From the NCBI GenBank assembly GCA_026395515.1, contig JAPLYN010000005.1, positions 361,521 through 425,520 of the forward strand: a stretch of DNA of 64,000 nucleotides, given 5' to 3'. The notes below the pieces were generated by a model. It was not told the DNA's origin. It did not search any database and saw nothing but the letters and a program-made list of their open reading frames with translations. Shown in pieces: positions 17,683-29,096 of this stretch (its first letter is position 1; every line of letters starts with the position of its first letter). The DNA is from Candidatus Peregrinibacteria bacterium (GTDB lineage: Bacteria > Patescibacteriota > Gracilibacteria > UBA1369 > LOWO2-01-FULL-3). A program made the translations under genes and the position numbers.

Positions 17683-19821
17683 CTACGCTTGAAACCTTGT
17701 ATAAGCACCACCTTCAGCATAAGCCTTAGGCAAAGCTCCTGTCTGAGCCATAATTTTCAACCATCCATCAGAACCAACTTCAAAGTGCCAAGCCTCCACT
17801 TCATATCTCACAAAACCTGCCTTATTCATGTAAGATTCCAATCTATCATTTGCCTCTTTTTTGCTTCCAGTAGCCCTATCAGCACGACCGCTTGTTGAAC
17901 TCAAAACCCGCCCATCTTTTACCAATTGGTAATCACCAGCTCCTCCAGATTGATGCCAAGATTTACCAGGAGCAGCTACCATTCTTCCTGATTTATCCGA
18001 ACGTCCAAAGGCAGCACTTTGTGTACCTACACTCCTATATCCTGAACTAATTCTAATATCAAATCCATCAGCCTGAGCATACTGTCGCGCTAGCTGTAAA
18101 CATTTATATGGAGTCTCTCTCAATTGAAAGTTTTTAATTCCACCATTATTTTCAAATTCCACAAACTTATCCTTTGGATTAAAAGTTTGTATCAAAGCTA
18201 AAGCCTCCGCACTTATTGGATATTTCAAAATTCTATCCTTGGCTCTTAAAATTTCTCCATTTTTTGCAAGTTCAGATGGATTTACATTCTGCACTCCACC
18301 GGCAAAAGCCAAAGCCTCACCCATAAAAGCTGCAGAGCCGTGTGATCCAGACTTATGCAAGTGCTTAAAAGATCCCTTCACTTCGCCAGACTGAGCGGCT
18401 TGCTGCAAAAATCTATCAATCTTTTTTGCTCCAACATTTGGTCTTTCAGTAGCCGTAAAAGCCATCACGTTACCACCAGCTTTAACATAATTTTCCAAAG
18501 CATCATTAATACCTTTCCAATCATAAGTAGAATCCAACATTGAAACAGTATTTATCTGAGACAAATCCTTTGTTTCTTTCAAAATAGTTTCAACTGCACG
18601 ATATCCTCCACTAAAGGAAACCAAATCAAATTTTCCTTTTCCAAATTTTTCAAAACAATAGCCAAATAAACCGTCCACTTTTCCTTTCAAGAAATTCCAA
18701 GAACTATTCATCTGATCTTTAACACCAGCATATTCCAAAGAAACAACCACAGCATTCACACCAGCTCTTCTCAATTTATCAGCATCCTCCAACGTCTCAT
18801 TCATAAAAGATTTTGCATTACCATAATCTCCATGAATACACATAATGTAATGAGGTTCTCTCTGTTTTAATTCAGGATTACGGGAATAATTCATAAGCAA
18901 AGGTTTCCCAGTAGGAGACTCTTTTGCCGCAACTTCTTCTGTAACATTATCCAAATCACCTTTAACCGCTTCATAATTTTTTGCAGAATTTATCACAGTA
19001 TTTCTTACCGTTTCAGCAGGCTTATAACCTCCAACATCAACTGAAGGAGATGCGCTTGGAGAATAAGATGGGCCAGCAAAAGATCTTGAAGGACGAACAC
19101 CTCCAGAACCACCACTAGCAGGCACTTCAAACAAAGAATCAGCCGCAGCATCCATGCTTTTACTCAAGGCTTTTTGGCTCGTTTTAACTAGTTCTTCTTT
19201 CATTAATTCCAACACCTCCGCACGAGATTTATTCTCAAGCTGATCAGGACTAATTGTAAGCTCAGCACCACCAGTTAAAGGCAACTCTACCGGTATATTT
19301 TTACCAGACTTATCTTTGAAAAAATAATTTACTTTTCCATCTTCAATTCCTCTAAAAACAACTTTTTCATCTTTTACTTCTCTATCACCTTTAGCATTTG
19401 TCTCATAAATTTTAAGATTGCAGGACTTCACATCTGGAGTCAAAACTTCCGTCAATTCAGCCTTTGGCAAATCTTTAAATTTAGCCAAATCGAGGTCGAT
19501 TTTTACTGTATTTTTAGTCTCATCATTAGCATCAGTTTTTACTTCTACTTTTTTAGCTGTATGCGCCAAATTATCAGCCATTTTTTTTAATTCTGTCTCC
19601 TCTGAAGTTTCAGAATTATCGCCACTTGACGGCTTTTCACCTAGCTTTCTGTGAACAACTTTTTTATTCTTGTGCGCCTCTACCCTCTTAGGCAACTCAG
19701 GATCATTTTTTACCTTTTCAGCATCACCTAAAAACTGTCCAAAATTGAATTTTGAAAAGAATGATTCACCTTGTTTTTCTGGACCTTTCTTAGCATCCGA
19801 GATACCACTTTCTAGATCCAT
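17683..19821 (-). CDS. Multidomain protein: alpha/beta-hydrolase-like region fused to an M15 D,D-carboxypeptidase
   Basis: I place the start at ATG 19821 (MDLESGISDAKKG); the open frame further upstream overlaps the end of groEL. The 712-residue product has a charged N-terminal third and a hydrolase-like domain at about 320-540 (YIMCIHGDYGNAKSF; VSFSGGYRAVE as nucleophile elbow; KSGSHGSAA). The C-terminal VanY-like peptidase M15B domain (about 580-700) has SGYRSVGTQ, SWHQSGGAGDYQ and EAWHFEVG, which carry the zinc ligands and catalytic Glu. The M15 part would trim peptidoglycan stem peptides. No signal peptide is visible, which is odd for a wall enzyme. Confidence 0.8.
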   Translation of the reverse strand: MDLESGISDAKKGPEKQGESFFSKFNFGQFLGDAEKVKNDPELPKRVEAHKNKKVVHRKLGEKPSSGDNSETSEETELKKMADNLAHTAKKVEVKTDANDETKNTVKIDLDLAKFKDLPKAELTEVLTPDVKSCNLKIYETNAKGDREVKDEKVVFRGIEDGKVNYFFKDKSGKNIPVELPLTGGAELTISPDQLENKSRAEVLELMKEELVKTSQKALSKSMDAAADSLFEVPASGGSGGVRPSRSFAGPSYSPSASPSVDVGGYKPAETVRNTVINSAKNYEAVKGDLDNVTEEVAAKESPTGKPLLMNYSRNPELKQREPHYIMCIHGDYGNAKSFMNETLEDADKLRRAGVNAVVVSLEYAGVKDQMNSSWNFLKGKVDGLFGYCFEKFGKGKFDLVSFSGGYRAVETILKETKDLSQINTVSMLDSTYDWKGINDALENYVKAGGNVMAFTATERPNVGAKKIDRFLQQAAQSGEVKGSFKHLHKSGSHGSAAFMGEALAFAGGVQNVNPSELAKNGEILRAKDRILKYPISAEALALIQTFNPKDKFVEFENNGGIKNFQLRETPYKCLQLARQYAQADGFDIRISSGYRSVGTQSAAFGRSDKSGRMVAAPGKSWHQSGGAGDYQLVKDGRVLSSTSGRADRATGSKKEANDRLESYMNKAGFVRYEVEAWHFEVGSDGWLKIMAQTGALPKAYAEGGAYTRFQA

Positions 19822-19860
19822 AATGATATAAATTAATCTAATAATTATACCATAAAATAC

Positions 19861-19892
19861 AAAAAAGGGCCACCCCCTGAGGAGCAGCCCCT
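19861..19892 (-). terminator. Terminator of the groES-groEL operon
   Basis: On the minus strand a GC-rich stem-loop (AAGGGGC...GCCCTT with inner CTCC/GGGG pairing) ends in six T, about 13 nt past the groEL stop. Confidence 0.85.
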
Positions 19893-19904
19893 TATATCTT
19901 TTTC

Positions 19905-21560
<1,656 letters not shown>

Positions 21561-21592
21561 TTAAAAGTTAATAAATTAAATTTTTCGAAAAA

Positions 21593-21886
21593 TTAAGCTA
21601 GTTTTGCGAAAACATCTACAGCAGAAACAATCAAAAGTTTTTTGCCATCTACTTTGATTTCATTACCACCGTATTTAGAGAAAATTACCACGTCTCCTTC
21701 TTTAATATCCAAAGGTAAACGCTTACCATCTTCAGTCAATTTACCTGGACCGACAGCCAAAACATTACCTTTCATTGGCTTCTCTTTTGAAGCAGTATCC
21801 GGAATAATAATTCCACTAGCTGAAACCGTACTTTCTTCGATAGCTTCAATCACCAAATTGTCATTTGTTGGAACAATTTTTGTCAT
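21593..21886 (-). CDS. groES: 10-kDa co-chaperonin GroES
   Basis: A 97-residue lid for GroEL. The mobile loop is seen as [19 protein letters not shown], followed by GNVLAVGPG and [14 protein letters not shown]. It is the first gene of the operon, directly behind the CIRCE-controlled promoter. Confidence 0.98.
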   Translation of the reverse strand: MTKIVPTNDNLVIEAIEESTVSASGIIIPDTASKEKPMKGNVLAVGPGKLTEDGKRLPLDIKEGDVVIFSKYGGNEIKVDGKKLLIVSAVDVFAKLA

Positions 21887-21913
21887 AAATATAGAAAGTT
21901 AAAAATAAAAAAT

Positions 21914-21940
21914 TTAGCACCCTGTATTATAGAGTGCTAA
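21914..21940 (-). promoter_or_regulatory. CIRCE operator for HrcA
   Basis: TTAGCACCC-N9-GAGTGCTAA, one base from the consensus TTAGCACTC-N9-GAGTGCTAA. It lies in the groES leader and overlaps the promoter -10, so HrcA binding should block transcription until heat stress. No hrcA gene is in the window. Confidence 0.93.
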
Positions 21941-21953
21941 ATCGTTGCGTCAA
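21926..21953 (-). promoter_or_regulatory. groES-groEL promoter
   Basis: On the minus strand TTGACG (21948-21953), a 16-nt spacer and TATAAT (21926-21931). The -10 falls in the spacer of the CIRCE element. Confidence 0.85.
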
Positions 21954-21982
21954 GAGTTTGTTTCTATCCCCTATGCGAGCTT

Positions 21983-24900
21983 TTAGAAGAACTTCGCAAA
22001 CATTATTTTCGCAAAGTTACTAGCCGTTTTTTTCTCTTTATTATAACTAGAAGTGTAGGCTGTATGATCACCTTTTTCCAATTGTTTTGGAACCTGAACT
22101 TCAAAGTATCCATTAGCATCGGCAATCACCGTAGAAGTAGTAAGCACACTCTTCCAAGTCACAAAGATCACGCTTCCAGGTTCAGAATAACCTTTCACTG
22201 TAATCACTTCGGGAACCTTTTTCTCAACTGTAGATTTTTCTTTGCTATTAACTTTAGCCGCAGCTACATGAGCAATACTCTTAGCTTCCCTAGCCAAAAG
22301 ATCATTATTCTTAGTCAAATCAATAGGCTTCACTTGATCACCATTCACGAGAGTAAGTGTATCCAATTTCATTGTTACACTCTTATTCAAGATAATATCA
22401 GTAGTAGTACCAACTCCTTTTTCATCTTGTACTACCAACGTGAAATTCTTCACATCCTTATCCATCTTGTCGGACAAATCTACTTCAACGGCAGCTTTAT
22501 ATCCTTCATCAAGATAGTACTGACCAAATTTGTAAATTTTCCAACTCTTAGGATTTTTTGGATCAACTTTATCTACTGCAAACACTGAAACTTTTTCACC
22601 GGCTTTAGGACCCGCAACCCATACCAAGAATTTTGGCGCAGTTTCCACTCCGGCAAACATATTTGTCAGCATTGGTTTTTTAGGAAGCAAGTCTTCAAGC
22701 TTAGTAACTTGAGAAGAAGAGCTAACCTTCGCAGCGGCCATCTTAGGCGCAAAACTAATTTTTCCTTTCACTTCAGATTGATCAGATCCATCAGCAAGAC
22801 CATTCAAACCTTTAAAGAATATTTTCTCTGCAGCCAAAGGATCGCCAATTTTACCACCTTGCATCACAATCAAGAGAGCAGAAACATCGTTATCACCAAT
22901 GACAGTAGAAGGATTTACCACCAACGTATCTTCACCCTTTGCATCAGCTAAATCTTGAATATCAGCAGATTTTTTAGAATCCAAAACAAATTGGATTTTT
23001 GTATCTTTAGTCAAAGTTTTAGACTTACCATTCGCTGACGCAACCGTAATAGCAGGAAGAGTTCCTCCACTTGCCTCAGCTTTTTTGAACACTTCTTGTA
23101 CGGAATTTTCAAGAACCTTATTCACAGTTGCTTCAACTTTAGAAACCTGAGCCTTGCTCAAATCTTTTCCTTCAGACAATTGAACCAAAGCATCAACAAC
23201 AACAGTTTGTTCTGGAGTTAATGGTTTAGCAGGTTCTTGCTGAACCTCAGTAGCATCATTCTGCGGTGCAAGAATAAGGTCTACATTAACCTCATCTTTA
23301 CCAAGTAAAGCCTCCTTAGTTACATTTATCGCCTCATTTAATTTCTGCTGAACAATGTAATCTCTTAGATTTTGGTCTTCCGTAGCGGCCTTTATTTCAG
23401 CATCGGTAGGAGAAGTAACTTGAGTATTATCCGTAACGGTATTAGTCGTTGTATTAGTCGTTGTATTGTTTGTAGTTCTACTTGGAGCTGTATATGAACC
23501 TCCACCACCACCAGTATCTACCACTACGGCCGCTGCATTAGTTTCATCAGTATCAGCAGCACTGGAACATCCGGTATCAGCAGGATAATCTATCGATCCA
23601 TCACTATCATTATCATAACCATCATCACAAGCCTTAGGACCGGAAGCAGTCAAAGTAGCTCCAACATATCTCTCCCAAAAATTATAAGTAGGAGCGGTAT
23701 GATTAATACCTGTAGAATAAGTATTTCCAGAAGTCATAGTGCTCTCATTTGCAGGAATTACATCCTTGTAATAAGCCGCAACATGAGCAGTATTATTCAT
23801 TGTATTTCCGCTAACAGTTAGAGCTCCACTAATAGCCGTAAAATAAGTTTCCGCTACAGGATATCCCATCCCAATCAAACCAGCTGAATCGGTAGCATTT
23901 GGAATAGAGGTAGTACCATCTGCAGCAAAACCAATATAATTTCCCAAAACATTTAGAGTAGTAGCCGCCTCAATAAAAATTGCATAAGCAGTACTTCCTC
24001 CGAAAACATTTCTACCATCAGATGTACCATCACCAACATTAACCGTCGCGCTGGCAGAACTAATATCTACCAAAGGACTACTACCACTAAGAGCCGCAGT
24101 ACCGGCAGCATTTAAACCAAAAATATTTTTATAAAGATTTAATGTTCCAGAAAAACCTGAACTTGTGACAACTGAACCACCAGTTGAAGTTGCGGCAATG
24201 ACATTTCCTTGATTAGCACTAGTTCCACCAATTGTAATTGTAGAAGAGCCACCACTCACATTTACCCCAGCACCACTTCCCATATTTAATGTACCGGTCC
24301 AATCAGTATTAATGTAATTATTAATTATCGTCGCAATAGCATTAGAACCAGATCTGAAATCAATACCAGCACCACCTCCAGTCGCTATAACATTTCTATT
24401 TGAAGAAACATTAGCACCACTCGTGCCACCTATGGTTAAAGTAGGAGAACCAGAAAATACTCTAATTGATTCAATTGTATTTGGAGCAGCAACATCATAG
24501 GTCGCATCAATAGTTGCTTTAATCAAACCCATAATATTACCACTAATAATTGTTGTACTACTTGTATCTAAACGGATTCCAGTTACATCATTATTAGCAA
24601 CCACATTACCGGTTCCCAAAGTACCATCTGCCTCAATATTATTGCCGGCATCACCTCCAATGGTTACATCACCAGTTGCAACATAAATTCCATTATTTAA
24701 ATTTTTACAAGTACTCAAATTACCGTTAGCAATCGTTCCTTTACCAAAAGGATCGGCACAAACACCAACATAATTACCCTGAATTTTTACCGGCGTAGAA
24801 GAAGTCGCCAATCCAGATATTCCTATACCAGCAGCGGTAGCTGAAGCCGCAAAAACATTTGCAAGAGCTGCCGTAGAACCACCAATAATAACCGGAACCG

Positions 24901-27148
24901 GGAACAATCCTGACGCTGCAAGTGTAGAAGCGCTAATATTCAATCCAGATCCACCATTTCCAGCAGGAGTAAGACCAGTAGCAGCTGTTCCAAATTTATT
25001 GCCATAGACCTCAAGGCTAGTACCGGCAGTATTTCCACCACCAGCCATAAACACAGCATCAGATGTAGAATTTGAAACAGTATTATCCTTAATAATAATC
25101 GCACCTGCATCATTTATACTAATACCATTAGCAGCATTTGCACTATTACTACCATCCGCTTTAATTCCAATTTGATTACATTGTATAGTAAGACTAGCTG
25201 TCGTAGGATTTGCTGTACCTAAATTATAAGAATAAACAGCTTCACCATTTATTCCAGTAATATAATTTCTCTCAACAGAAGAATTTGAAGTTGCATGGGC
25301 ATTAGTAGAACAATCATCACCACCAATCACTACAGAATTCAAAATACTATCAGTAGAATTATTTAGAATGATTCCATGACTTCCATTAGTAGGAGTATTT
25401 CCTAGAATAATATTTCCAGCTACTACCAAGTTTTTAACAGCTTTAATCAAAGTAATTTCACCTTCAGTCAAACTCACTCCACCCGTAGCATTTTTACCAA
25501 TGACATTTCTTTCATCAGCATCACCTGAAGCATCTCCATTGCTACCAATTGTGACATTAGAAGCTCCGGAAGTAGCTTCCATTTTTACTCCACTACCAAC
25601 ATTGGCATAACTAGTAGTTCCATCAGTTCCAATATGATTATTGGCAATCGTAATAGTCGCAGGAGTAGTAGAATCTCCACCGGTACCGACGATATCAACA
25701 CCATTAGAAGTGTTATTACCAATAGTATTCAAACCATCTGCAGCAATAGGCGCTACCTTACCAATATTCACGGTAGTAGCATTACTATTAATTTTAATAC
25801 CGCTACCAGTATTTCCAGCAGCAGCACCGGCAGAATTTAACCCTATTTTATTTCCAGCAATTGTAATTGAATTAGTTTCTGTTCCGGTATTTTCCACACC
25901 GTTTCCCCCATTGTTCGCAATAATATTTCCAACAGTAGAATCTCCAGATCCATCATTACCAATAACGACAGTTCCAGCGTCAACCAAAATACCCTGACCG
26001 CTATTCCCAGCGGCAGTAGTACCATCAGCGTTCACACCAATTTTATTTCCTTGAATAATAGCTGTTGCTCCAGAATCAATACGAATACCAGGCAAAGGAG
26101 CACCACCACTGTTATTACTGGAAATCACATTGTCCTTAACTAACCAATTCGCAGCCGTACCAGCACCATCTTCACTATTAATTGCTCCATAAGTACTCAA
26201 ACCATCATCATTTCCTAAAGCAGTCGATCCATCTTTACCTACACCAATATAATTATTTCTAACTGTAATATTACCTGTGATAGGATTCACAGCTCTCATC
26301 CAAAGTGCCGGACCATAATTTCCAGAAATAATATTTCTATCAGCAGCTAATGAACCACCAATTTGCAAACCACTACCACCAGTAAAATCGCCACCTTGCA
26401 CTTCAATACCAGATCCAGTATTACGATTAGCAGTATTACCACCAGTAGAATTCAAAGAACCTGCAGTCAAAAATCCATCTACACCAATTCTATTACCCTT
26501 AATAGTTGTATCTGTTGGCTGTAATGAATTAATAAAAATTCCCTTACTGTTATTACTAATAACATTGTTTTGAATTGTAACTCCGGAAGCACCATTATTA
26601 CTAATACCTGCCCAACCATTTCCAGTTCCTGCACCAGCCGAATTTTGACCAATCACATTATCATGAATGTTGGCACCATTTGCACCACTAGCGAGACCCA
26701 CGCCGCTACCATTAAAGTTATAAATATGAACACCATTTAAAGTAAAATTTGTTCCAGTTACATTCAAAAGAGACCAAGCACTACCACCACCAGCAGCATT
26801 ACCATCTAAGTTAACAGTATGACTGCCTGTTGTACCATCAATGGTCAAATTATTTTGTGTAATATCATAACCATTAGTTACACCATTTGAATTCGTAATA
26901 TCCATATCATTCAAGAATCTAATCGTATCACCATTAACGGATCTATTTACCGCATCCCTAAAAGTACAAGGATGCAAAGGAACCGTATCTCCATCAGTAC
27001 AAACAATGGATGGTTGACTACCATTATCCTGGTCTGAATTCCAGTTTACATAATAGGTTGCTGCCAATGTAGTATTGGACAAAACAGCAAACAAAGTCGT
27101 GAAAGCCACAACTTGTTTTAGAGACTTCAAAAGCAAATATTTTTTCAT
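21983..27148 (-). CDS. Giant secreted right-handed beta-helix surface protein
   Basis: The start is ATG 27148 (MKKYLLLKSLK), giving 1721 residues with a signal peptide cut near Ala32. The N-terminal block has the CSLREA-like feature CTFRDAVNRSVNGDTIRF. More than 1000 residues of parallel beta-helix repeats follow, rich in NxIG and NVIxxN motifs with Gly/Asn/Thr/Ser. At about 1225-1250 is a DGYDNDSDGSIDYP segment, like calcium-binding Asp repeats in bacterial surface proteins, then a Thr-rich linker. The last 400 residues hold Lys/Val-rich domains and a final Ig-like domain (GYSEPGSVIFVTWKS). It is probably an adhesin or host-contact protein. No terminal sorting signal is obvious. Confidence 0.88.
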   Translation of the reverse strand: MKKYLLLKSLKQVVAFTTLFAVLSNTTLAATYYVNWNSDQDNGSQPSIVCTDGDTVPLHPCTFRDAVNRSVNGDTIRFLNDMDITNSNGVTNGYDITQNNLTIDGTTGSHTVNLDGNAAGGGSAWSLLNVTGTNFTLNGVHIYNFNGSGVGLASGANGANIHDNVIGQNSAGAGTGNGWAGISNNGASGVTIQNNVISNNSKGIFINSLQPTDTTIKGNRIGVDGFLTAGSLNSTGGNTANRNTGSGIEVQGGDFTGGSGLQIGGSLAADRNIISGNYGPALWMRAVNPITGNITVRNNYIGVGKDGSTALGNDDGLSTYGAINSEDGAGTAANWLVKDNVISSNNSGGAPLPGIRIDSGATAIIQGNKIGVNADGTTAAGNSGQGILVDAGTVVIGNDGSGDSTVGNIIANNGGNGVENTGTETNSITIAGNKIGLNSAGAAAGNTGSGIKINSNATTVNIGKVAPIAADGLNTIGNNTSNGVDIVGTGGDSTTPATITIANNHIGTDGTTSYANVGSGVKMEATSGASNVTIGSNGDASGDADERNVIGKNATGGVSLTEGEITLIKAVKNLVVAGNIILGNTPTNGSHGIILNNSTDSILNSVVIGGDDCSTNAHATSNSSVERNYITGINGEAVYSYNLGTANPTTASLTIQCNQIGIKADGSNSANAANGISINDAGAIIIKDNTVSNSTSDAVFMAGGGNTAGTSLEVYGNKFGTAATGLTPAGNGGSGLNISASTLAASGLFPVPVIIGGSTAALANVFAASATAAGIGISGLATSSTPVKIQGNYVGVCADPFGKGTIANGNLSTCKNLNNGIYVATGDVTIGGDAGNNIEADGTLGTGNVVANNDVTGIRLDTSSTTIISGNIMGLIKATIDATYDVAAPNTIESIRVFSGSPTLTIGGTSGANVSSNRNVIATGGGAGIDFRSGSNAIATIINNYINTDWTGTLNMGSGAGVNVSGGSSTITIGGTSANQGNVIAATSTGGSVVTSSGFSGTLNLYKNIFGLNAAGTAALSGSSPLVDISSASATVNVGDGTSDGRNVFGGSTAYAIFIEAATTLNVLGNYIGFAADGTTSIPNATDSAGLIGMGYPVAETYFTAISGALTVSGNTMNNTAHVAAYYKDVIPANESTMTSGNTYSTGINHTAPTYNFWERYVGATLTASGPKACDDGYDNDSDGSIDYPADTGCSSAADTDETNAAAVVVDTGGGGGSYTAPSRTTNNTTTNTTTNTVTDNTQVTSPTDAEIKAATEDQNLRDYIVQQKLNEAINVTKEALLGKDEVNVDLILAPQNDATEVQQEPAKPLTPEQTVVVDALVQLSEGKDLSKAQVSKVEATVNKVLENSVQEVFKKAEASGGTLPAITVASANGKSKTLTKDTKIQFVLDSKKSADIQDLADAKGEDTLVVNPSTVIGDNDVSALLIVMQGGKIGDPLAAEKIFFKGLNGLADGSDQSEVKGKISFAPKMAAAKVSSSSQVTKLEDLLPKKPMLTNMFAGVETAPKFLVWVAGPKAGEKVSVFAVDKVDPKNPKSWKIYKFGQYYLDEGYKAAVEVDLSDKMDKDVKNFTLVVQDEKGVGTTTDIILNKSVTMKLDTLTLVNGDQVKPIDLTKNNDLLAREAKSIAHVAAAKVNSKEKSTVEKKVPEVITVKGYSEPGSVIFVTWKSVLTTSTVIADANGYFEVQVPKQLEKGDHTAYTSSYNKEKKTASNFAKIMFAKFF

Positions 27149-27227
27149 GATATTTTTGTTTATATTTTTATTTTTTAATATCTGAACATTATACCACAAT
27201 TATCAACATTCGACAATACTCAAATTC

Positions 27228-27265
27228 AAAAAAGGCCCCAGCTCAAATTAATGAATCCGGGGCCT
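27228..27265 (-). terminator. Terminator of rny
   Basis: Perfect 7-bp stem AGGCCCC/GGGGCCT with a 19-nt AT-rich loop, followed by six T on the minus strand, 14 nt past the rny stop. Confidence 0.85.
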
Positions 27266-27278
27266 CAATTATAATCTA

Positions 27279-28829
27279 TTATTTTGCAAATTCTTCAGCT
27301 CTTGTTTCTCTAATTACATGAACCTTTACTGGACCTGGATGCTGTAAATCATGCTCAATTTTTCTAACAACATTATGAGCCAATTTCACTGATTCAAGAT
27401 CATCTAATACATCTGGATCAATGAAAATTCTTACTTCAGTACCAGCCTGAATTACGTAAGACTTCTTCACGCCTTCGAAGCTATTACACATATTCTCAAA
27501 CTCCATCAATCTTCTGATATAAGTATCTAGATTATCTTTGCTAGCGCCTGGGCGAGCATTGGATATAATATTTGCCACCTGAACGATCTGAGCTTCGATA
27601 CTTTCTGGAGCTGGATGACCATGATGAGCTTCAATTGCATGAACCACTTCTGGTGGAAGACCAAATTTACGAGCAATATCCGCACCAATTTTCGCATGAT
27701 GACCAGGTACTTCGTGATCCACAGCCTTACCAATATCATGCAATAAACCTGCTTTTCTACAAATACCTTCATCAGCACCAATTTCAGCAGCAAGAGCCGC
27801 AGCAATCAAAGATACTTCCATTGAATGGCGAAGAGCATTCTGACCATGAGTAACACGGAATTTGAGACGACCCAAAATCTTTGTAAGATTTGGATGAAGT
27901 CCAGTAACTCCAGTTTCCAAAACTGCTTTTTCTCCTAATTCTTTAATAAGAACATTTACCTCTTCTTTCACTTTTTCTACAGTCTCTTCAATTCTTGCCG
28001 GATGGATACGACCATCTTCGATCAATCTTTCCAAAGAAACTTTCGCAATATAACGACGTACCAAGTCAAAACCAGAAATAATAATTGATCCTGGCGTATC
28101 GTCGATAATTACATCAACACCAGTGATTTGCTCAAATGTATTAATATTACGACCCTCACGACCGATAATACGGCCCTTCATTTCATCATTCGGCAAGTTT
28201 ACGATAGTAGCTGTAGATTCAGCTGTAGTCTCTGCAGCGCAGCGAGAAATAGCATCAGCTATAATCCACTTAGCCCTTTCATCAGACTTGTCTAGCAAAT
28301 CCTTTTCAGCTTTCTTGATCTGAATTGCAATATCCTCCTTAGCTTCTTCTTCAACCTTTTGCATCAAAACGTCCTTAGCTTCTTCCTTGGACATTCCAGC
28401 AATTTTTTCTAGCTGCTGAGATTGAAGCTTATAAATACCTTCAACTTCATCTCTCAACTGCTTAATAGAAGTAACTTTGTTGTCCAAATCCACTCTGAGT
28501 TTTTCAACATCATCGTGTTTATGATCAAGTACTTGTTCCTTCTTTAGCAAACGTTCCTCAATCTCATCTAATTTTGCATGAGTACGTTGCTCTTCTTTTT
28601 TTACTTCATCTTGAAGTTTCATCGCTTCATTGCGAGCTTCAAAAATGACTTCTTTAGACTTGTTTTTGGCGTCGGCAAGGATTTGTTCGGATTTCATTAC
28701 CAAATCTTTGTTCCTTTCCTCAACCTGTTTCTTACGGTAGTAGTAGCCAGAAGTGCCACCAAGCGCTACCCCAAGGAGTGCTAACAAAATTGGGACAAAC
28801 ATAACAGTATTGGTTATATGAAGTTCCAA
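27279..28829 (-). CDS. rny: Ribonuclease Y
   Basis: A 516-residue RNase Y. An N-terminal membrane anchor (about 9-30) leads into a long coiled coil (about 35-200), then a KH domain (GRIIGREGRNINTFEQITGVD). The HD domain has LRHSMEVSLIAA, LLHDIGKAVDHE and HHGHPAP as metal-ligand motifs. It starts mRNA decay by endonucleolytic cleavage at the membrane. Its gene stands alone with its own terminator. Confidence 0.97.
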   Translation of the reverse strand: MELHITNTVMFVPILLALLGVALGGTSGYYYRKKQVEERNKDLVMKSEQILADAKNKSKEVIFEARNEAMKLQDEVKKEEQRTHAKLDEIEERLLKKEQVLDHKHDDVEKLRVDLDNKVTSIKQLRDEVEGIYKLQSQQLEKIAGMSKEEAKDVLMQKVEEEAKEDIAIQIKKAEKDLLDKSDERAKWIIADAISRCAAETTAESTATIVNLPNDEMKGRIIGREGRNINTFEQITGVDVIIDDTPGSIIISGFDLVRRYIAKVSLERLIEDGRIHPARIEETVEKVKEEVNVLIKELGEKAVLETGVTGLHPNLTKILGRLKFRVTHGQNALRHSMEVSLIAAALAAEIGADEGICRKAGLLHDIGKAVDHEVPGHHAKIGADIARKFGLPPEVVHAIEAHHGHPAPESIEAQIVQVANIISNARPGASKDNLDTYIRRLMEFENMCNSFEGVKKSYVIQAGTEVRIFIDPDVLDDLESVKLAHNVVRKIEHDLQHPGPVKVHVIRETRAEEFAK

Positions 28830-29096
28830 AGCCTAATTTGAAGAATTTTTTCTAATAAAACTGATCTTATTTCTGATCAGCAAGGCGTTCTACTTGTGAA
28901 ACAACCTTTTTCATTATAATCAAATTTCGTTTTTAGTGATTATCCTCGCAAAAAATTTTTCTTCAAACCTGCTTCAAAACTTCTATTATTTACTAAAGAC
29001 AATCTACTTTATCCACCTAAAATGTCAAACTCAATAATTTAGAAATTTTAGAATTAATTTAAGAAAATTTTATATTCATGTGCTTTAGTAAAAAAT
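28830..29096. other. Divergent intergenic region rny / lamin-tail gene
   Basis: Contains GATTATAATG at about 28911-28919, which offers a -10 on either strand (TATAAT on both), and a near-repeat of CTGATC at about 28861-28880. No RNA gene recognised. Confidence 0.35.

Noticed and set aside
21983-27148. Apparent DNA repeats in the beta-helix gene
   Set aside because: They reflect the coding of degenerate beta-helix coils, not DNA-level tandem repeats.
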